A stretch of 64,000 bases of DNA, taken from positions 1-64,000 of the forward strand of contig NZ_CAHJXO010000003.1 of assembly GCF_903645305.1 (NCBI RefSeq), read 5' to 3'. A program made the translations under genes and the position numbers. Source of the stretch: Corynebacterium sp. Marseille-P4321. GTDB taxonomy: Bacteria; Actinomycetota; Actinomycetes; Mycobacteriales; Mycobacteriaceae. A model generated the notes under the pieces. It worked only from the letters and a program-made list of their open reading frames with translations. It did no database searches and was not told the origin of the DNA. The stretch's first letter is position 1. Each line of letters begins with the position of its first letter. This document shows, in pieces, positions 18,845-27,099 of the stretch.

Positions 18845-20221
18845 CTACGCCCGGATGAGCCCCAGAACCTCCTGCACAACCGCGTCCACCTCTTCGCGCG
18901 TGGGTGCCTCAGCGTTGAGGCGCAGCAGCGGCTCCGTGTTCGAGGCGCGCACGTTGAACCACACCTTGCCGGGCAGCGTGACGGTTACCCCGTCGAGTTC
19001 GTCCACCGACTCGGCGCGGTCCGCGAACGCGTCGACGACGCGCTGCGTCGCAGCTTGCTGGTCGGCGACCTCGGAGTTGATCTCGCCGGATGCTGCGTAG
19101 CGGTCGTAGCGCGCCATGAGCTCGCTGAGCGGCCCGTCCTGCTCGGCCAGCGCCGCGAGTACGTGCAGCGCAGCGAGCAAGCCGGAGTCCGCGTTGAAGA
19201 ATTCCCGGAAGTAGTAGTGCGCGGAGTGCTCACCGCCGAACATCGCGCCGCGCTTGGCCATCTCCGCCTTGATGTAGGAGTGCCCCACGCGCGTGCGCAC
19301 CGCCTCGCCGCCCAGCTCAGCGACAATTTCTGGCACAGCCTGCGAGGTGATCAGGTTGTGGATGATCGTCGCCCCCGGGTGCTCCGCCAACGTGCGAGAC
19401 GCGATCAGCGCGGTAATCGCCGACGGTGAGACGGCGTTGCCCTGCTCGTCCACCGCAAAGCAGCGGTCCGCGTCCCCGTCGAAGGCAAGCCCGATGTCAG
19501 CGCCCTCCGCCACCACGAACTCGCGCAAGTCCTCCAGGTTCTTCGGGTCGAGCGGGTTCGCCTCGTGGTTCGGGAACGTGCCGTCCAACTCGAAGTACAG
19601 CGGCCGGATGTCCAGGTCCCCCAGCACCGCCGGCACAGTCAGCCCCGCCATGCCGTTCGCCGCATCCACCGCCACCGTCAGACGACGCTCGGTGGGCAGC
19701 TGCACAAGCCCGCGCAAGAACTCCGCATAGCTTTCAAGGGCATCGCGCTTATCGACGTTTCCTTGATCACCGCGGTACTCCGGGACCCCGTCGATAAGCA
19801 TCTGCCCAATCTGCGCCAACCCAGTATCCGTAGACACCGGCTTCGCGCCCGCGCGGCAAAGCTTGATGCCGTTGTACTGCGCCGGGTTGTGCGAAGCGGT
19901 GAACATCGCGCCCGCACAATCCTCCGTGCCGGCAACGAAGTAGAGCTCATCCGTGGAGGTCAACCCCAAATCGAGCACATTGAGCCCCTGCGACGCCGCA
20001 CCCTCCGCGAAAGCCGCCGCAAGCGACGGTGAGGACGGGCGCATGTCGTGGCCCACCGCAATGCGCTCCTCCCCCTCCCCGCGCAGAATGCTGGCGTACG
20101 CGGCGCCCGCTGTGCGGACGAAATCCTCGTCGATGTGCTCGCCGACAACACCACGGATGTCGTAGGCCTTAATGACGTGCTTGAGCGTCTCGGACGTGTG
20201 CTGAATTGCCATGCCGGTCAT
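18845..20221 (-). CDS. manB: Phosphomannomutase/phosphoglucomutase
   Basis: A 458-residue alpha-D-phosphohexomutase converting mannose-6-P to mannose-1-P. The catalytic phosphoserine loop TASHNPAQYNGIK (about 108-120), metal-binding DGDADRC (about 243-249), sugar-binding GGEHSAHYYF (about 322-331) and phosphate-binding RASNTEPLLRLNAE are all present. Three ATG codons are close together (20224, 20221, 20212); 20221 has GGGG 5 bases upstream and is preferred weakly. Two copies of the CGTCGATAAGC word, in opposite orientation and 31 bp apart, lie in the coding region (19747-19799). Also called pmmA. Confidence 0.94.
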   Translation of the reverse strand: MTGMAIQHTSETLKHVIKAYDIRGVVGEHIDEDFVRTAGAAYASILRGEGEERIAVGHDMRPSSPSLAAAFAEGAASQGLNVLDLGLTSTDELYFVAGTEDCAGAMFTASHNPAQYNGIKLCRAGAKPVSTDTGLAQIGQMLIDGVPEYRGDQGNVDKRDALESYAEFLRGLVQLPTERRLTVAVDAANGMAGLTVPAVLGDLDIRPLYFELDGTFPNHEANPLDPKNLEDLREFVVAEGADIGLAFDGDADRCFAVDEQGNAVSPSAITALIASRTLAEHPGATIIHNLITSQAVPEIVAELGGEAVRTRVGHSYIKAEMAKRGAMFGGEHSAHYYFREFFNADSGLLAALHVLAALAEQDGPLSELMARYDRYAASGEINSEVADQQAATQRVVDAFADRAESVDELDGVTVTLPGKVWFNVRASNTEPLLRLNAEAPTREEVDAVVQEVLGLIRA

Positions 20222-20261
20222 CATATCCCCGGCGCCGATGTTTCCTGATGTTTACTGACGC

Positions 20262-20762
20262 TTACTCCGCTGAGTGGTCCCGCCCCGGCTCAGGCACCAC
20301 GCGCAGGTGCGAACGGCGGGCGGCCTTGTGCGCCGCGATCTGCTCCTCCACCCGCTTAGTGCGGTGCACCGGGTGGTTCGACGTTTCCGGGTCGTTGAAG
20401 TCGCGTGATGCTTCGTACTCGATGGGGTCCTTCGACGCGTCGACAAGCCCCGTGGTCACACGTCCCGCATCAAGCCCGGTTTCGCGCACCGCCTCTGCCA
20501 GCGCGGTGATGTCGGCGCCGTCCGGGTCAAACTCCGGATCGTCCTCGTCGCGATCCAGCTCCACCTGCTCCACGCGCACCATGTCCCACCCCACCGGTGC
20601 GGTGATGTGCGCCGAGTGACGCTCGCACAAATCCCACGCGTGCGGCTCCGCGACCGGGGCGAGCGGGCCCACCACGGCCGTCGAGTCTGCATACGCGTAG
20701 ATCAGCGTGGCCACTGCGGGCCGGCCGCAGCCCGGGCGGCAGCAACGACGGTAAACATTCAC
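20262..20762 (-). CDS. DUF3499 family protein (zinc-ribbon-like)
   Basis: A 166-residue protein of an actinobacterial family of unknown function, conserved between pmmA and whiB2. It begins with cysteines (RRCCRPGCGRPA) and has DLCERHSAHITAPVGW about residue 44-59, which together could bind zinc. The second half is acidic and disordered and ends in a basic patch (KAARRSHLRV). The start is GTG at 20762; TAGACT lies 7 bases upstream, so the mRNA is likely leaderless. Confidence 0.82.
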   Translation of the reverse strand: MNVYRRCCRPGCGRPAVATLIYAYADSTAVVGPLAPVAEPHAWDLCERHSAHITAPVGWDMVRVEQVELDRDEDDPEFDPDGADITALAEAVRETGLDAGRVTTGLVDASKDPIEYEASRDFNDPETSNHPVHRTKRVEEQIAAHKAARRSHLRVVPEPGRDHSAE

Positions 20763-20775
20763 GGCGCCAAGTCTA
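20763..20775 (-). promoter_or_regulatory. Leaderless promoter of the DUF3499 gene
   Basis: TAGACT (20775-20770, minus strand) is followed by 7 bases and the GTG start codon. Confidence 0.5.
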
Positions 20776-20855
20776 AACCCAACGTTTAAGATTTGAGAAG
20801 AGCAACGCGGCGCGCCCAGCCGGACCACGACGACGCGCGACGTAGCATCAGGGCC

Positions 20856-21338
20856 ATGAGCCGCACACCCCAACCGCCCGCATCCCACCTGCGCCCCGCA
20901 CGTGACCGGCACGGGCGCGGGGCGCGCGGCCCCCTCCTACCGGTCGGCGTGCCGCGGTATCGCAACCGCGCCGCCGCATTCGACCAGCTCGTGCTCGAGG
21001 CCTACGCGCCGCTGCACAACTCCTACTTCGAGCACCTGGCGGGCGTGGATCTGGCCGTGGACACCGTCCCGCGGATGCGGCTGCGGGCAGACATGACAGT
21101 GCTTCCCGACGATATCGTCGCCGACGGGCCAGTCCCCTTGGGCCGCATACTGGCCGCCGGTGTAGACCGTCACGGCAACCCGACCCGGACCCGCTTTGTG
21201 GTGTTTCGCATGCCAATTGAGCAGCGCACCGTAAGCACGAAAGAACGGTCAGAACTCATCACATGGGTTCTGACCGCACTGACGGCAAACTACCTCAACA
21301 TCGACCCGCGCAGCATAGACGCGGATTTTCCGTGGTGA
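20856..21338 (+). CDS. Metallopeptidase family protein (Rv3259-type), zinc motif lost
   Basis: A 160-residue protein matching the family annotated as minimal metallopeptidases: GPLLPVGVPRYRNRAAAFDQLVLEAY (about 27-52, shown in part), IVADGPVPLGRILAAGVD and TRTRFVVFRMPIEQR. The family's HExxH helix is replaced here by SELITWVLTALTANYLNIDP, with no zinc-binding pair, so peptidase activity is doubtful. The ATG at 20856 is the best start; the preceding sequence in frame is not conserved. It is convergent with whiB2, with one base between the stops. Confidence 0.75.
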   Translation: MSRTPQPPASHLRPARDRHGRGARGPLLPVGVPRYRNRAAAFDQLVLEAYAPLHNSYFEHLAGVDLAVDTVPRMRLRADMTVLPDDIVADGPVPLGRILAAGVDRHGNPTRTRFVVFRMPIEQRTVSTKERSELITWVLTALTANYLNIDPRSIDADFPW

Positions 21339-21339
21339 G

Positions 21340-21636
21340 CTAGCCGATCTGCTTCTTCAGACGGCGACGCTCACGGTCCGAAAGCCCGCCCCAAATGCCA
21401 AAACGCTCGTCGTGCTCTAAGGCGTACTCGAGACATTCGTCACGCACCGCGCACGCCTTGCAAATGCGCTTCGCCTCGCGGGTGGAGCCGCCCTTCTCGG
21501 GAAAGAACGCCTCCGGGTCCGTCTGGGCGCAGAGCGCTTGGTCCTGCCACTCCTGCTCGACAGCGCCAAACAACTCGTCGAGGGTCATTCCTCCCGCGGC
21601 CGCGCCGCGGAGGATGGCGTCCGCTTTATTTTCCAC
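21340..21636 (-). CDS. whiB2: WhiB-family iron-sulfur regulator (WhiB2/WhcD)
   Basis: A 98-residue WhiB protein with the four cluster cysteines (ALCAQTD; CKAC; DEC), the GIWGG turn and the basic C-terminal helix (RRRLKKQ). The sequence WQDQALCAQTDPEAFFPEKGGS is typical of the WhiB2/WhcD branch, which controls septation and cell division. The GTG at 21636 is chosen because AGGAAGG lies 7 bases upstream. Neighbours match the conserved pmmA-whiB2-manC arrangement. Confidence 0.93.
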   Translation of the reverse strand: MENKADAILRGAAAGGMTLDELFGAVEQEWQDQALCAQTDPEAFFPEKGGSTREAKRICKACAVRDECLEYALEHDERFGIWGGLSDRERRRLKKQIG

Positions 21637-21912
21637 GCCATAGCCTTCCTGGTTGCTTACGTTGGTCGTTGTGCGAGTGGTTTCGCGACGGCATCGGGCC
21701 GTGCGCATCACACTGTTGTGATTACACACCGGGGCCCTAAATAGGTGCAACAAAAAACCGGCCCGGATGCATATTTCTCAGGCGTTTCCCACGTCGCTCG
21801 CCACACGAGTCACACCAGCCACAACTAGCGTGCAGAGGGGGCAATCTTCGGGGGTACTAGATATAGTAGGTGTGTCGCGAGAGGCAACTATTTAGCCGAT
21901 TTGGCGTGTCGG

Positions 21913-23010
21913 TTACGCGTCCGGAGAGAAACGCACTCCCGAATCCGGCAACACCACACCCGGCCACAAACGCAGGCCACCCTGCAGTTCACAGCGCGCA
22001 CCGACTACCGCGCCTTCACCGATCACGCAGTCAGTCACCCGCGCGTTCGCGCCGATCGTCGCCCCGGCAGCGATGATGGAATTACGCACCATCGCGCCCG
22101 GCTCGATGGTCACGCCGTCGAAGATCACCGAATCGTCCACGCGCGAACCGGCCCCGATCTCGCAGCCGCGCCCCACCGCGGTGCCACCCATTAAGATGAC
22201 GCCGGCCGCGACGCCCGCGGAGCCGTCGACAAGCGACTCGCCCGTGCGGCCCTCCAACAACGGCGAGTACGCAATACCGCGCACCACATCCGAGGAACCC
22301 TGCACGAAGTCGCTCGGGCGACCCATGTCGCGCCAGTACGACGAATCCACGTGCCCGACTACCTTCGCACCAGACTCAAGCAGGCCCGGGAACGTCTCGC
22401 GCTCCACCGACACCACGCGCCCCTCCGGGATCTGGCCGATCACGCTGCGCTTGAACACGTAGCAACCCGCGTTGATCTGATCGGTCGGCGGATCCTCCGT
22501 CTTCTCCAGAAACGCCTCAACGTTGCCGTCTGCGTCGGTGGGCACAGAACCAAACGCACGCGGATCCGGCACCCGCACCAGGTGCAATGTGACATCCGCG
22601 TCCTTCTGCACATGCGTATCCACGATCGCACCCAAATCCGCGCCCGAGAGCACGTCGCCGTTGAACACCATCACATTGTCGTGGCGCAGCTTTTCGTACA
22701 CGTTGCGGATCCCGCCGCCGGTGCCCAGCGCCTCCTCCTCCACGACGTACTCGATCTCGAGGCCGAACTCCGAGCCGTCTCCGAAGTACTCCTCGAACAC
22801 CTCCGCCTTGTACGAGGTGCCCAGCACCACATGGCGCATCCCCGCCGCCTGAATCCGCGCCAACAAATGCGCGAGGAACGGATACCCCGCTGTGGGCAAC
22901 ATCGGCTTCGGGGTGGACAGCGTCAGGGGGCGCAGGCGCGTACCGCGTCCGCCGACCAGGATGACCGCGTCCGTCGACGCCATCGTTTCAGCGTGGGATG
23001 CATCAGCCAT
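21913..23010 (-). CDS. manC: Mannose-1-phosphate guanylyltransferase (GDP-mannose pyrophosphorylase)
   Basis: A 365-residue NDP-sugar pyrophosphorylase. The nucleotide-binding motif GGRGTRLRPLT (about 21-31) and KPMLPTAGYPFLAH lead the catalytic domain, with FNGDVLSGADL about residue 115; the C-terminal quarter carries hexapeptide repeats of a left-handed beta-helix (GARVTDCVIGEGAVVGA and similar). The position beside wbbL and whiB2 and the ManC-like architecture favour GDP-mannose synthesis; another NTP-sugar is possible from sequence alone. ATG preceded by AAAGGAAA. Confidence 0.87.
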   Translation of the reverse strand: MADASHAETMASTDAVILVGGRGTRLRPLTLSTPKPMLPTAGYPFLAHLLARIQAAGMRHVVLGTSYKAEVFEEYFGDGSEFGLEIEYVVEEEALGTGGGIRNVYEKLRHDNVMVFNGDVLSGADLGAIVDTHVQKDADVTLHLVRVPDPRAFGSVPTDADGNVEAFLEKTEDPPTDQINAGCYVFKRSVIGQIPEGRVVSVERETFPGLLESGAKVVGHVDSSYWRDMGRPSDFVQGSSDVVRGIAYSPLLEGRTGESLVDGSAGVAAGVILMGGTAVGRGCEIGAGSRVDDSVIFDGVTIEPGAMVRNSIIAAGATIGANARVTDCVIGEGAVVGARCELQGGLRLWPGVVLPDSGVRFSPDA

Positions 23011-23032
23011 GACTTTTTCCTTTACTTCTTGC

Positions 23033-23959
23033 TTACTTCTCGCCCGCCAACAACCGCTCGAACCTCGCCCGCAGCGAAAGCCCTACTCGCAGCACCAGCC
23101 GGATGGGCGCCTGCCACCAATGCGGGTGCCGGTCGCGCTGGAACCGGTACGCCGAGGCGTGGTGCGCGGCCACAGTCACGCCGCGGTGCTTGCCGGCCAC
23201 GTGCCCCTGGTCGTGCAGGATCACCGACGACGGGCAGTACACGTTCTCCCAGCCTGCGCGAGTGAGCCGGTCGCCGAAATCGATGTCCTCCATGTACATG
23301 AAGTAGCGCTCGTCGAAACCGCCGAGAGCTTCGAAGACATCCCAGCGCACCATGAGACACGCCCCGGACAGCCAACCGGCGGTGCGCTGCGTGTCCATTC
23401 GTTCCCCTGCCCGGTAGGCGCGCGAGAACGGGTTCTTAGGCCACACGCGAAACAGCAGCGCGTGTCCAATGCCGGTGCGCAGCGTGGGCACTTCGCGCGC
23501 GCTCGGGTAAGCGGAGCCGTCGGCTTCCTGGATCCGCGGGCCCGCCGCGCCCGCGCGCGGCAGCGCGTCGAGGCAGGCGCGCAGCGCATCGATGCTGCCG
23601 GGGGTGAACTCCACGTCCGGGTTCACAATAAGGAGGTACTCGCCGTCAATCTCCCCGGCTTCGCGCCGCGGGGCCAATGCGCGGGCAGCCGCGTTGATCG
23701 CCGGGCCGTAGCCGATGTTGCCGCCAGTGGGCAGGAACTCAACGTCGTCACGCTCGCGCGCCGCCCGCTGGGGCACACCGTCGGTGGAACCGTTGTCGGC
23801 GCACACCAGCAATACCTCATCCTTGCTCGCGTCCTCGAGGGACGCCAGAAGGGCCGCCAGGTGCTTTCCCGGCGAATACGTCACCGTGATCGCGGCGAGC
23901 GGCGCCCTGGGCCGCGGGGGTTGCGTTACGTGTTCCACAATGCTGGGAAGCTTACCCAC
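23033..23959 (-). CDS. wbbL: Rhamnosyltransferase WbbL (GT2 family)
   Basis: A 308-residue family 2 glycosyltransferase. The GT-A fold shows AAITVTYSPG (about 22-31), ADNGSTDG (about 55), the DxD-like NPDVEF (about 113) and the acceptor/base region FDERYFMYMEDIDFGDRL (about 215-232). In mycolata WbbL adds rhamnose to decaprenyl-PP-GlcNAc, the linker that joins arabinogalactan to peptidoglycan. It lies 22 bp upstream of manC. GTG at 23959 gives the full N-terminus; a shorter form starting at GTG 23938 is possible. Confidence 0.88.
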   Translation of the reverse strand: MGKLPSIVEHVTQPPRPRAPLAAITVTYSPGKHLAALLASLEDASKDEVLLVCADNGSTDGVPQRAARERDDVEFLPTGGNIGYGPAINAAARALAPRREAGEIDGEYLLIVNPDVEFTPGSIDALRACLDALPRAGAAGPRIQEADGSAYPSAREVPTLRTGIGHALLFRVWPKNPFSRAYRAGERMDTQRTAGWLSGACLMVRWDVFEALGGFDERYFMYMEDIDFGDRLTRAGWENVYCPSSVILHDQGHVAGKHRGVTVAAHHASAYRFQRDRHPHWWQAPIRLVLRVGLSLRARFERLLAGEK

Positions 23960-24008
23960 TGCGGAGGCGTTTTCCGCGCACGGCGCTTCGGCGTGGCTGG
24001 CGATGTCG

Positions 24009-24021
24009 TATAATTCCGCCC
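24009..24021 (+). promoter_or_regulatory. Perfect TATAAT -10 of the LCP gene (leaderless)
   Basis: A consensus TATAAT (24009-24014) is followed by 7 bases and the GTG at 24022, so transcription probably begins at the start codon. This is the best -10 hexamer in the window. Confidence 0.7.
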
Positions 24022-25596
24022 GTGACTCAGCCCACGCGGCGTGCCCGCGATATCCAAGCAGCCCCCTCGCGTGTGAGGGATGTGTCGCAGTCCGGCCATC
24101 CCGCGGTACGCGCCCTGCTTGCTGTGCTCGCTGCGATTGTGCTGGTGGTCTCGGGTGTGGGGTATTTCGCGGTGGGGCGCATCGGCGGTCAGTTGAGCGC
24201 CTCCGAGCTCAACGTCGGCGGCGGGGGGAAGAAAAAGAAGGACGAGCAAGCGCTTGACGGCGCTGTGGACATCTTGCTGGTTGGCTCCGATTCACGCACG
24301 GATGCGCAGGGCAATCCTCTTTCTGAGCAGGAGCTCGCTCGTCTTAACGCGGGTATCGCCGACGGCGAGGTGAATACGGACACGATCATGGTGGTGCGCA
24401 TCCCGGAGGACGGTTCGCGCGCAACCGCTGTGTCGATCCCACGCGATACGTACGTGCACACCGAGGAGTACGGAAATCTGAAGATCAACGGCGTCTACGG
24501 CGCGCACGCCGCGGACAAGCGCGAGGAGCTTGTTGAGGAGCAGGGGATGTCGGAGGGCCCGGCACTCGAGCAGCAGGTGGCGCGCGCGGGGCAGGAGGGG
24601 CTTATCGACGCCGTCGCGGAGCTCACCGGCGTCGAAGTCGATCACTACGCCCAAGTTGGGTTGCTCGGTTTCGTGCTGCTCACCGACGCGGTCGGTGGTG
24701 TGGACGTGTGCTTGAACGAGGCTGTGGACGAGCCGCTTTCGGGCGCGAAGTTCCCCGCCGGCGAGCAGACGTTGGACGGCGCGCAGGCGCTGTCGTTCGT
24801 GCGCCAGCGCCACGACCTGCCGCGCGGCGACTTGGACCGGATCGTGCGCCAGCAGGCGTTTATGGCTTCGCTTGTGCAGAAGACGCTTTCCGCGGGCACG
24901 CTGACGAATCCGGCGAAGTTGCGCGAGCTGTCGAACGCGGCGGGGCGCTCCGTCACCCTGGACAAGGGCTGGGACGTGGTGTCGTTCGCCCAGCAGCTGT
25001 CGGGGTTGGCTGGCGGAAACGTCACGTTCACCACGATTCCGGTGACATCGGTCAATGGTGTGGGTGATTACGGCGAATCCATCGTCACCGTGGATGTGCC
25101 GCAGGTGCACGCGTTCATGGAATCTGTGGTGGAGCCCGAGCAGGATGAAAACGCCGACGACACCGCCGAGAACACTGAAGCCCCCACCAGCGAGTTCGCG
25201 AACTACGACGTCACGGTGCTCAACGCCGGTGGCGTGGCAGGTCAGGCGGGTCGCGTCGGTGAAGCGTTGCGCGGCGAGGGCCTGGAAGTCGCGGGCGTGT
25301 CGAACGCGATGGAAGGCATGTACTGGGAGAGCCAGGTGGTCGCGGCGGACGCCAACGACCCTGCGGCGCTGGCGTTGGCGCAGCTGCTCGGCGGGGTGCC
25401 GGTGACCGTGAACGAGACGCTCGAGCCGGGCAGCCTGATTGCCGTGGTGGCGGAGGATTACGCGGGCCCGGCTGCCATGTCCGCCCAGGAGGCGGAGCAG
25501 GAGGCGCCGGTGGGCACCCCGGGCGAGGACTTCGGCGCCGCGGAAGCCGCCCCCGAAATCAACGCTGGCGGCGACGGTCCGCGCTGCGTGAACTAG
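24022..25596 (+). CDS. LytR-CpsA-Psr family glycopolymer ligase
   Basis: A 524-residue membrane-anchored enzyme. A cytoplasmic tail and one transmembrane segment (about 30-55) precede the LCP domain (about 80-340), with DILLVGSDSRTD, the arginines in SIPRDTYVHTEEYG and SFVRQRHDLPRGDLDRI. A LytR_C domain follows (about 390-490; YDVTVLNAGGVAGQAGRVGEAL). In corynebacteria LCP proteins ligate arabinogalactan to peptidoglycan, so the gene fits beside wbbL, with which it is divergent. An acidic Glu/Asp linker separates the two domains. It overlaps the convergent M20 gene by 4 bp. Confidence 0.93.
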   Translation: MTQPTRRARDIQAAPSRVRDVSQSGHPAVRALLAVLAAIVLVVSGVGYFAVGRIGGQLSASELNVGGGGKKKKDEQALDGAVDILLVGSDSRTDAQGNPLSEQELARLNAGIADGEVNTDTIMVVRIPEDGSRATAVSIPRDTYVHTEEYGNLKINGVYGAHAADKREELVEEQGMSEGPALEQQVARAGQEGLIDAVAELTGVEVDHYAQVGLLGFVLLTDAVGGVDVCLNEAVDEPLSGAKFPAGEQTLDGAQALSFVRQRHDLPRGDLDRIVRQQAFMASLVQKTLSAGTLTNPAKLRELSNAAGRSVTLDKGWDVVSFAQQLSGLAGGNVTFTTIPVTSVNGVGDYGESIVTVDVPQVHAFMESVVEPEQDENADDTAENTEAPTSEFANYDVTVLNAGGVAGQAGRVGEALRGEGLEVAGVSNAMEGMYWESQVVAADANDPAALALAQLLGGVPVTVNETLEPGSLIAVVAEDYAGPAAMSAQEAEQEAPVGTPGEDFGAAEAAPEINAGGDGPRCVN

Positions 25597-26927
25597 CTTT
25601 CAAGCAGCTTATCGACGGCTACCGCCCCACCCGCCGCCTCAAACTCTTCACGCGCGGCGGCAAGCAGGTCAGCGTCGTTGAGAATGTCGGCCACGACCTG
25701 GCCCAGCCCCACCGCGGAGTCGTAGGCGCCCTTCAACGCCGCGTCGGTGATCGCGGCGTCGGCGAACGACGTGGTGTGCAGTGCGGTGCCCTCGGGCGCG
25801 ATCTTCACCATCGGGTGGATGCCAGGCACGAGGTGGGAGACGTTGCCGAAGTCCGTCGACGCCGCCTGCGAATCCGGCAGGATCCCGCCCGGCAGCACGT
25901 CCCGGCCGAGCGCCTGCTGGGTGGCGCCGAAGCGGGTGGCGAGCGCCTCGTTATTGCGCACGGGCAGCGACATCGGGTGGGTGTCCCAGGCGATGTCGAC
26001 GGCGGTGCCCGTCATCATGGCGGCACCCCGCAAGATGTCTTCCACCCGCTGCGAAAGGTCCATGAGCGTGTCCGTGTACAGCGAGCGCACGTAAATCTGC
26101 AGCGTGGCCTGCTCCGGGATGATGGACGCGCGCGCACCGCCTTCAGAAATAATGGCGTGGAGGCGGTCCGACGGCGGCATTTGCTGGCGCAACAGCCCCA
26201 TCGCCTGGTACGCAAGCGTCGCCGCGTCGAGAGCATTGCGCCCCATGTACGGCTGCATCGACGCGTGCGCCGCCACACCCGTAAACGTCCCGGTCAGCGT
26301 GCGGCGGCCCGTCCACGCGTGGGAGACCAGGTCGTAAGAGAACGGGTGGATCATCACGGCACAGTCCACGCCGTCGAGCATGCCGCCGCGGATCATGTAC
26401 TCCTTACCGGAGTGCCCCTCCTCCGCCGGAGTGCCCAAGAACACCACACGCCCCGAACCGGAACCCACCGCGCCCAAAAAGCCGCCCAGACCGGACGCCG
26501 CGATGACGTTGTGGCCGCACGCGTGGCCGATGCCCGGCAACGCGTCGTACTCAGCCAGCACCGCCACCGTCGGGTGCCTCGCCACGTCGTAGTCGTCGCT
26601 CGCCCACTCCGCCCGCAGCGCCGTTTCCACACCGTGCGCGCCGCGCTCCACGTCGAAGACGCGTTTCTCCAACAACTCGGCGAGCACCTGCTGCGCGTGG
26701 TGCTCCTGGAACGCCTCCTCAGGGTTGGCGTGCAGGTCACGCACCACAAACTCCAGGTCACCGCGCGCCTCGTCCACCCGGCGCGCCACGGCCTGCCACA
26801 CCTCGTCGCGGCCCTGATACGTCGCATCCACCGTGAAATCCGGCGCCGCTGCCGCGACGGACTCGCGCACCACATCATCCATGTGGCGCAAAAACGCCGG
26901 AGAAGGACGTGTCGGCTGCTCAGCCAT
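25593..26927 (-). CDS. M20 amidohydrolase, p-aminobenzoyl-glutamate hydrolase-like
   Basis: A 444-residue M20D-type metallopeptidase. Metal and catalytic residues are seen in LAEYDALPGIGHACGHN (about 127-143), TPAEEGHSGK (catalytic Glu pair, about 166) and GVAAHASMQPYMGRNALDAA (dimerisation domain His, about 208). The protein is encoded back to back with an AbgT transporter (27100), so hydrolysis of imported p-aminobenzoyl-glutamate or a similar N-acyl-glutamate is the likeliest role. The ATG at 26927 has AGGTGG 8 bases upstream; a GTG four codons earlier is less likely. Confidence 0.83.
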   Translation of the reverse strand: MAEQPTRPSPAFLRHMDDVVRESVAAAAPDFTVDATYQGRDEVWQAVARRVDEARGDLEFVVRDLHANPEEAFQEHHAQQVLAELLEKRVFDVERGAHGVETALRAEWASDDYDVARHPTVAVLAEYDALPGIGHACGHNVIAASGLGGFLGAVGSGSGRVVFLGTPAEEGHSGKEYMIRGGMLDGVDCAVMIHPFSYDLVSHAWTGRRTLTGTFTGVAAHASMQPYMGRNALDAATLAYQAMGLLRQQMPPSDRLHAIISEGGARASIIPEQATLQIYVRSLYTDTLMDLSQRVEDILRGAAMMTGTAVDIAWDTHPMSLPVRNNEALATRFGATQQALGRDVLPGGILPDSQAASTDFGNVSHLVPGIHPMVKIAPEGTALHTTSFADAAITDAALKGAYDSAVGLGQVVADILNDADLLAAAREEFEAAGGAVAVDKLLES

Positions 26928-27038
26928 AAAAAGATCCACCTACCTAGTCAATGAAAGAAATTCACGGCCCTAAACACCCGCCACACTACCAACTCCGCGC
27001 AGCTCAGGGCTGTAAAGAAGGAAGGTGGGACAAGGGAG

Positions 27039-27049
27039 CGTCGATAAGC
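27039..27049 (+). repeat. Intergenic copy of the CGTCGATAAGC word
   Basis: An exact 11-mer copy lies between the M20 gene and abgT, about 38 bases upstream of the abgT -10 hexamer. No coding sequence covers it. Confidence 0.8.
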
Positions 27050-27086
27050 AAATGCCCAAAACCCTGCGCATATACGCATAACCTTG

Positions 27087-27099
27087 TACAAACTTATCC
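27087..27099 (+). promoter_or_regulatory. Leaderless promoter of abgT
   Basis: TACAAA (27087-27092) is followed by 7 bases and the ATG at 27100; no Shine-Dalgarno is present. Confidence 0.5.

Noticed and set aside
20225..20261. Repeat GATGTTT-CCT-GATGTTT before manB as an operator
   Set aside because: It is a single short direct repeat with no symmetry and no second example.
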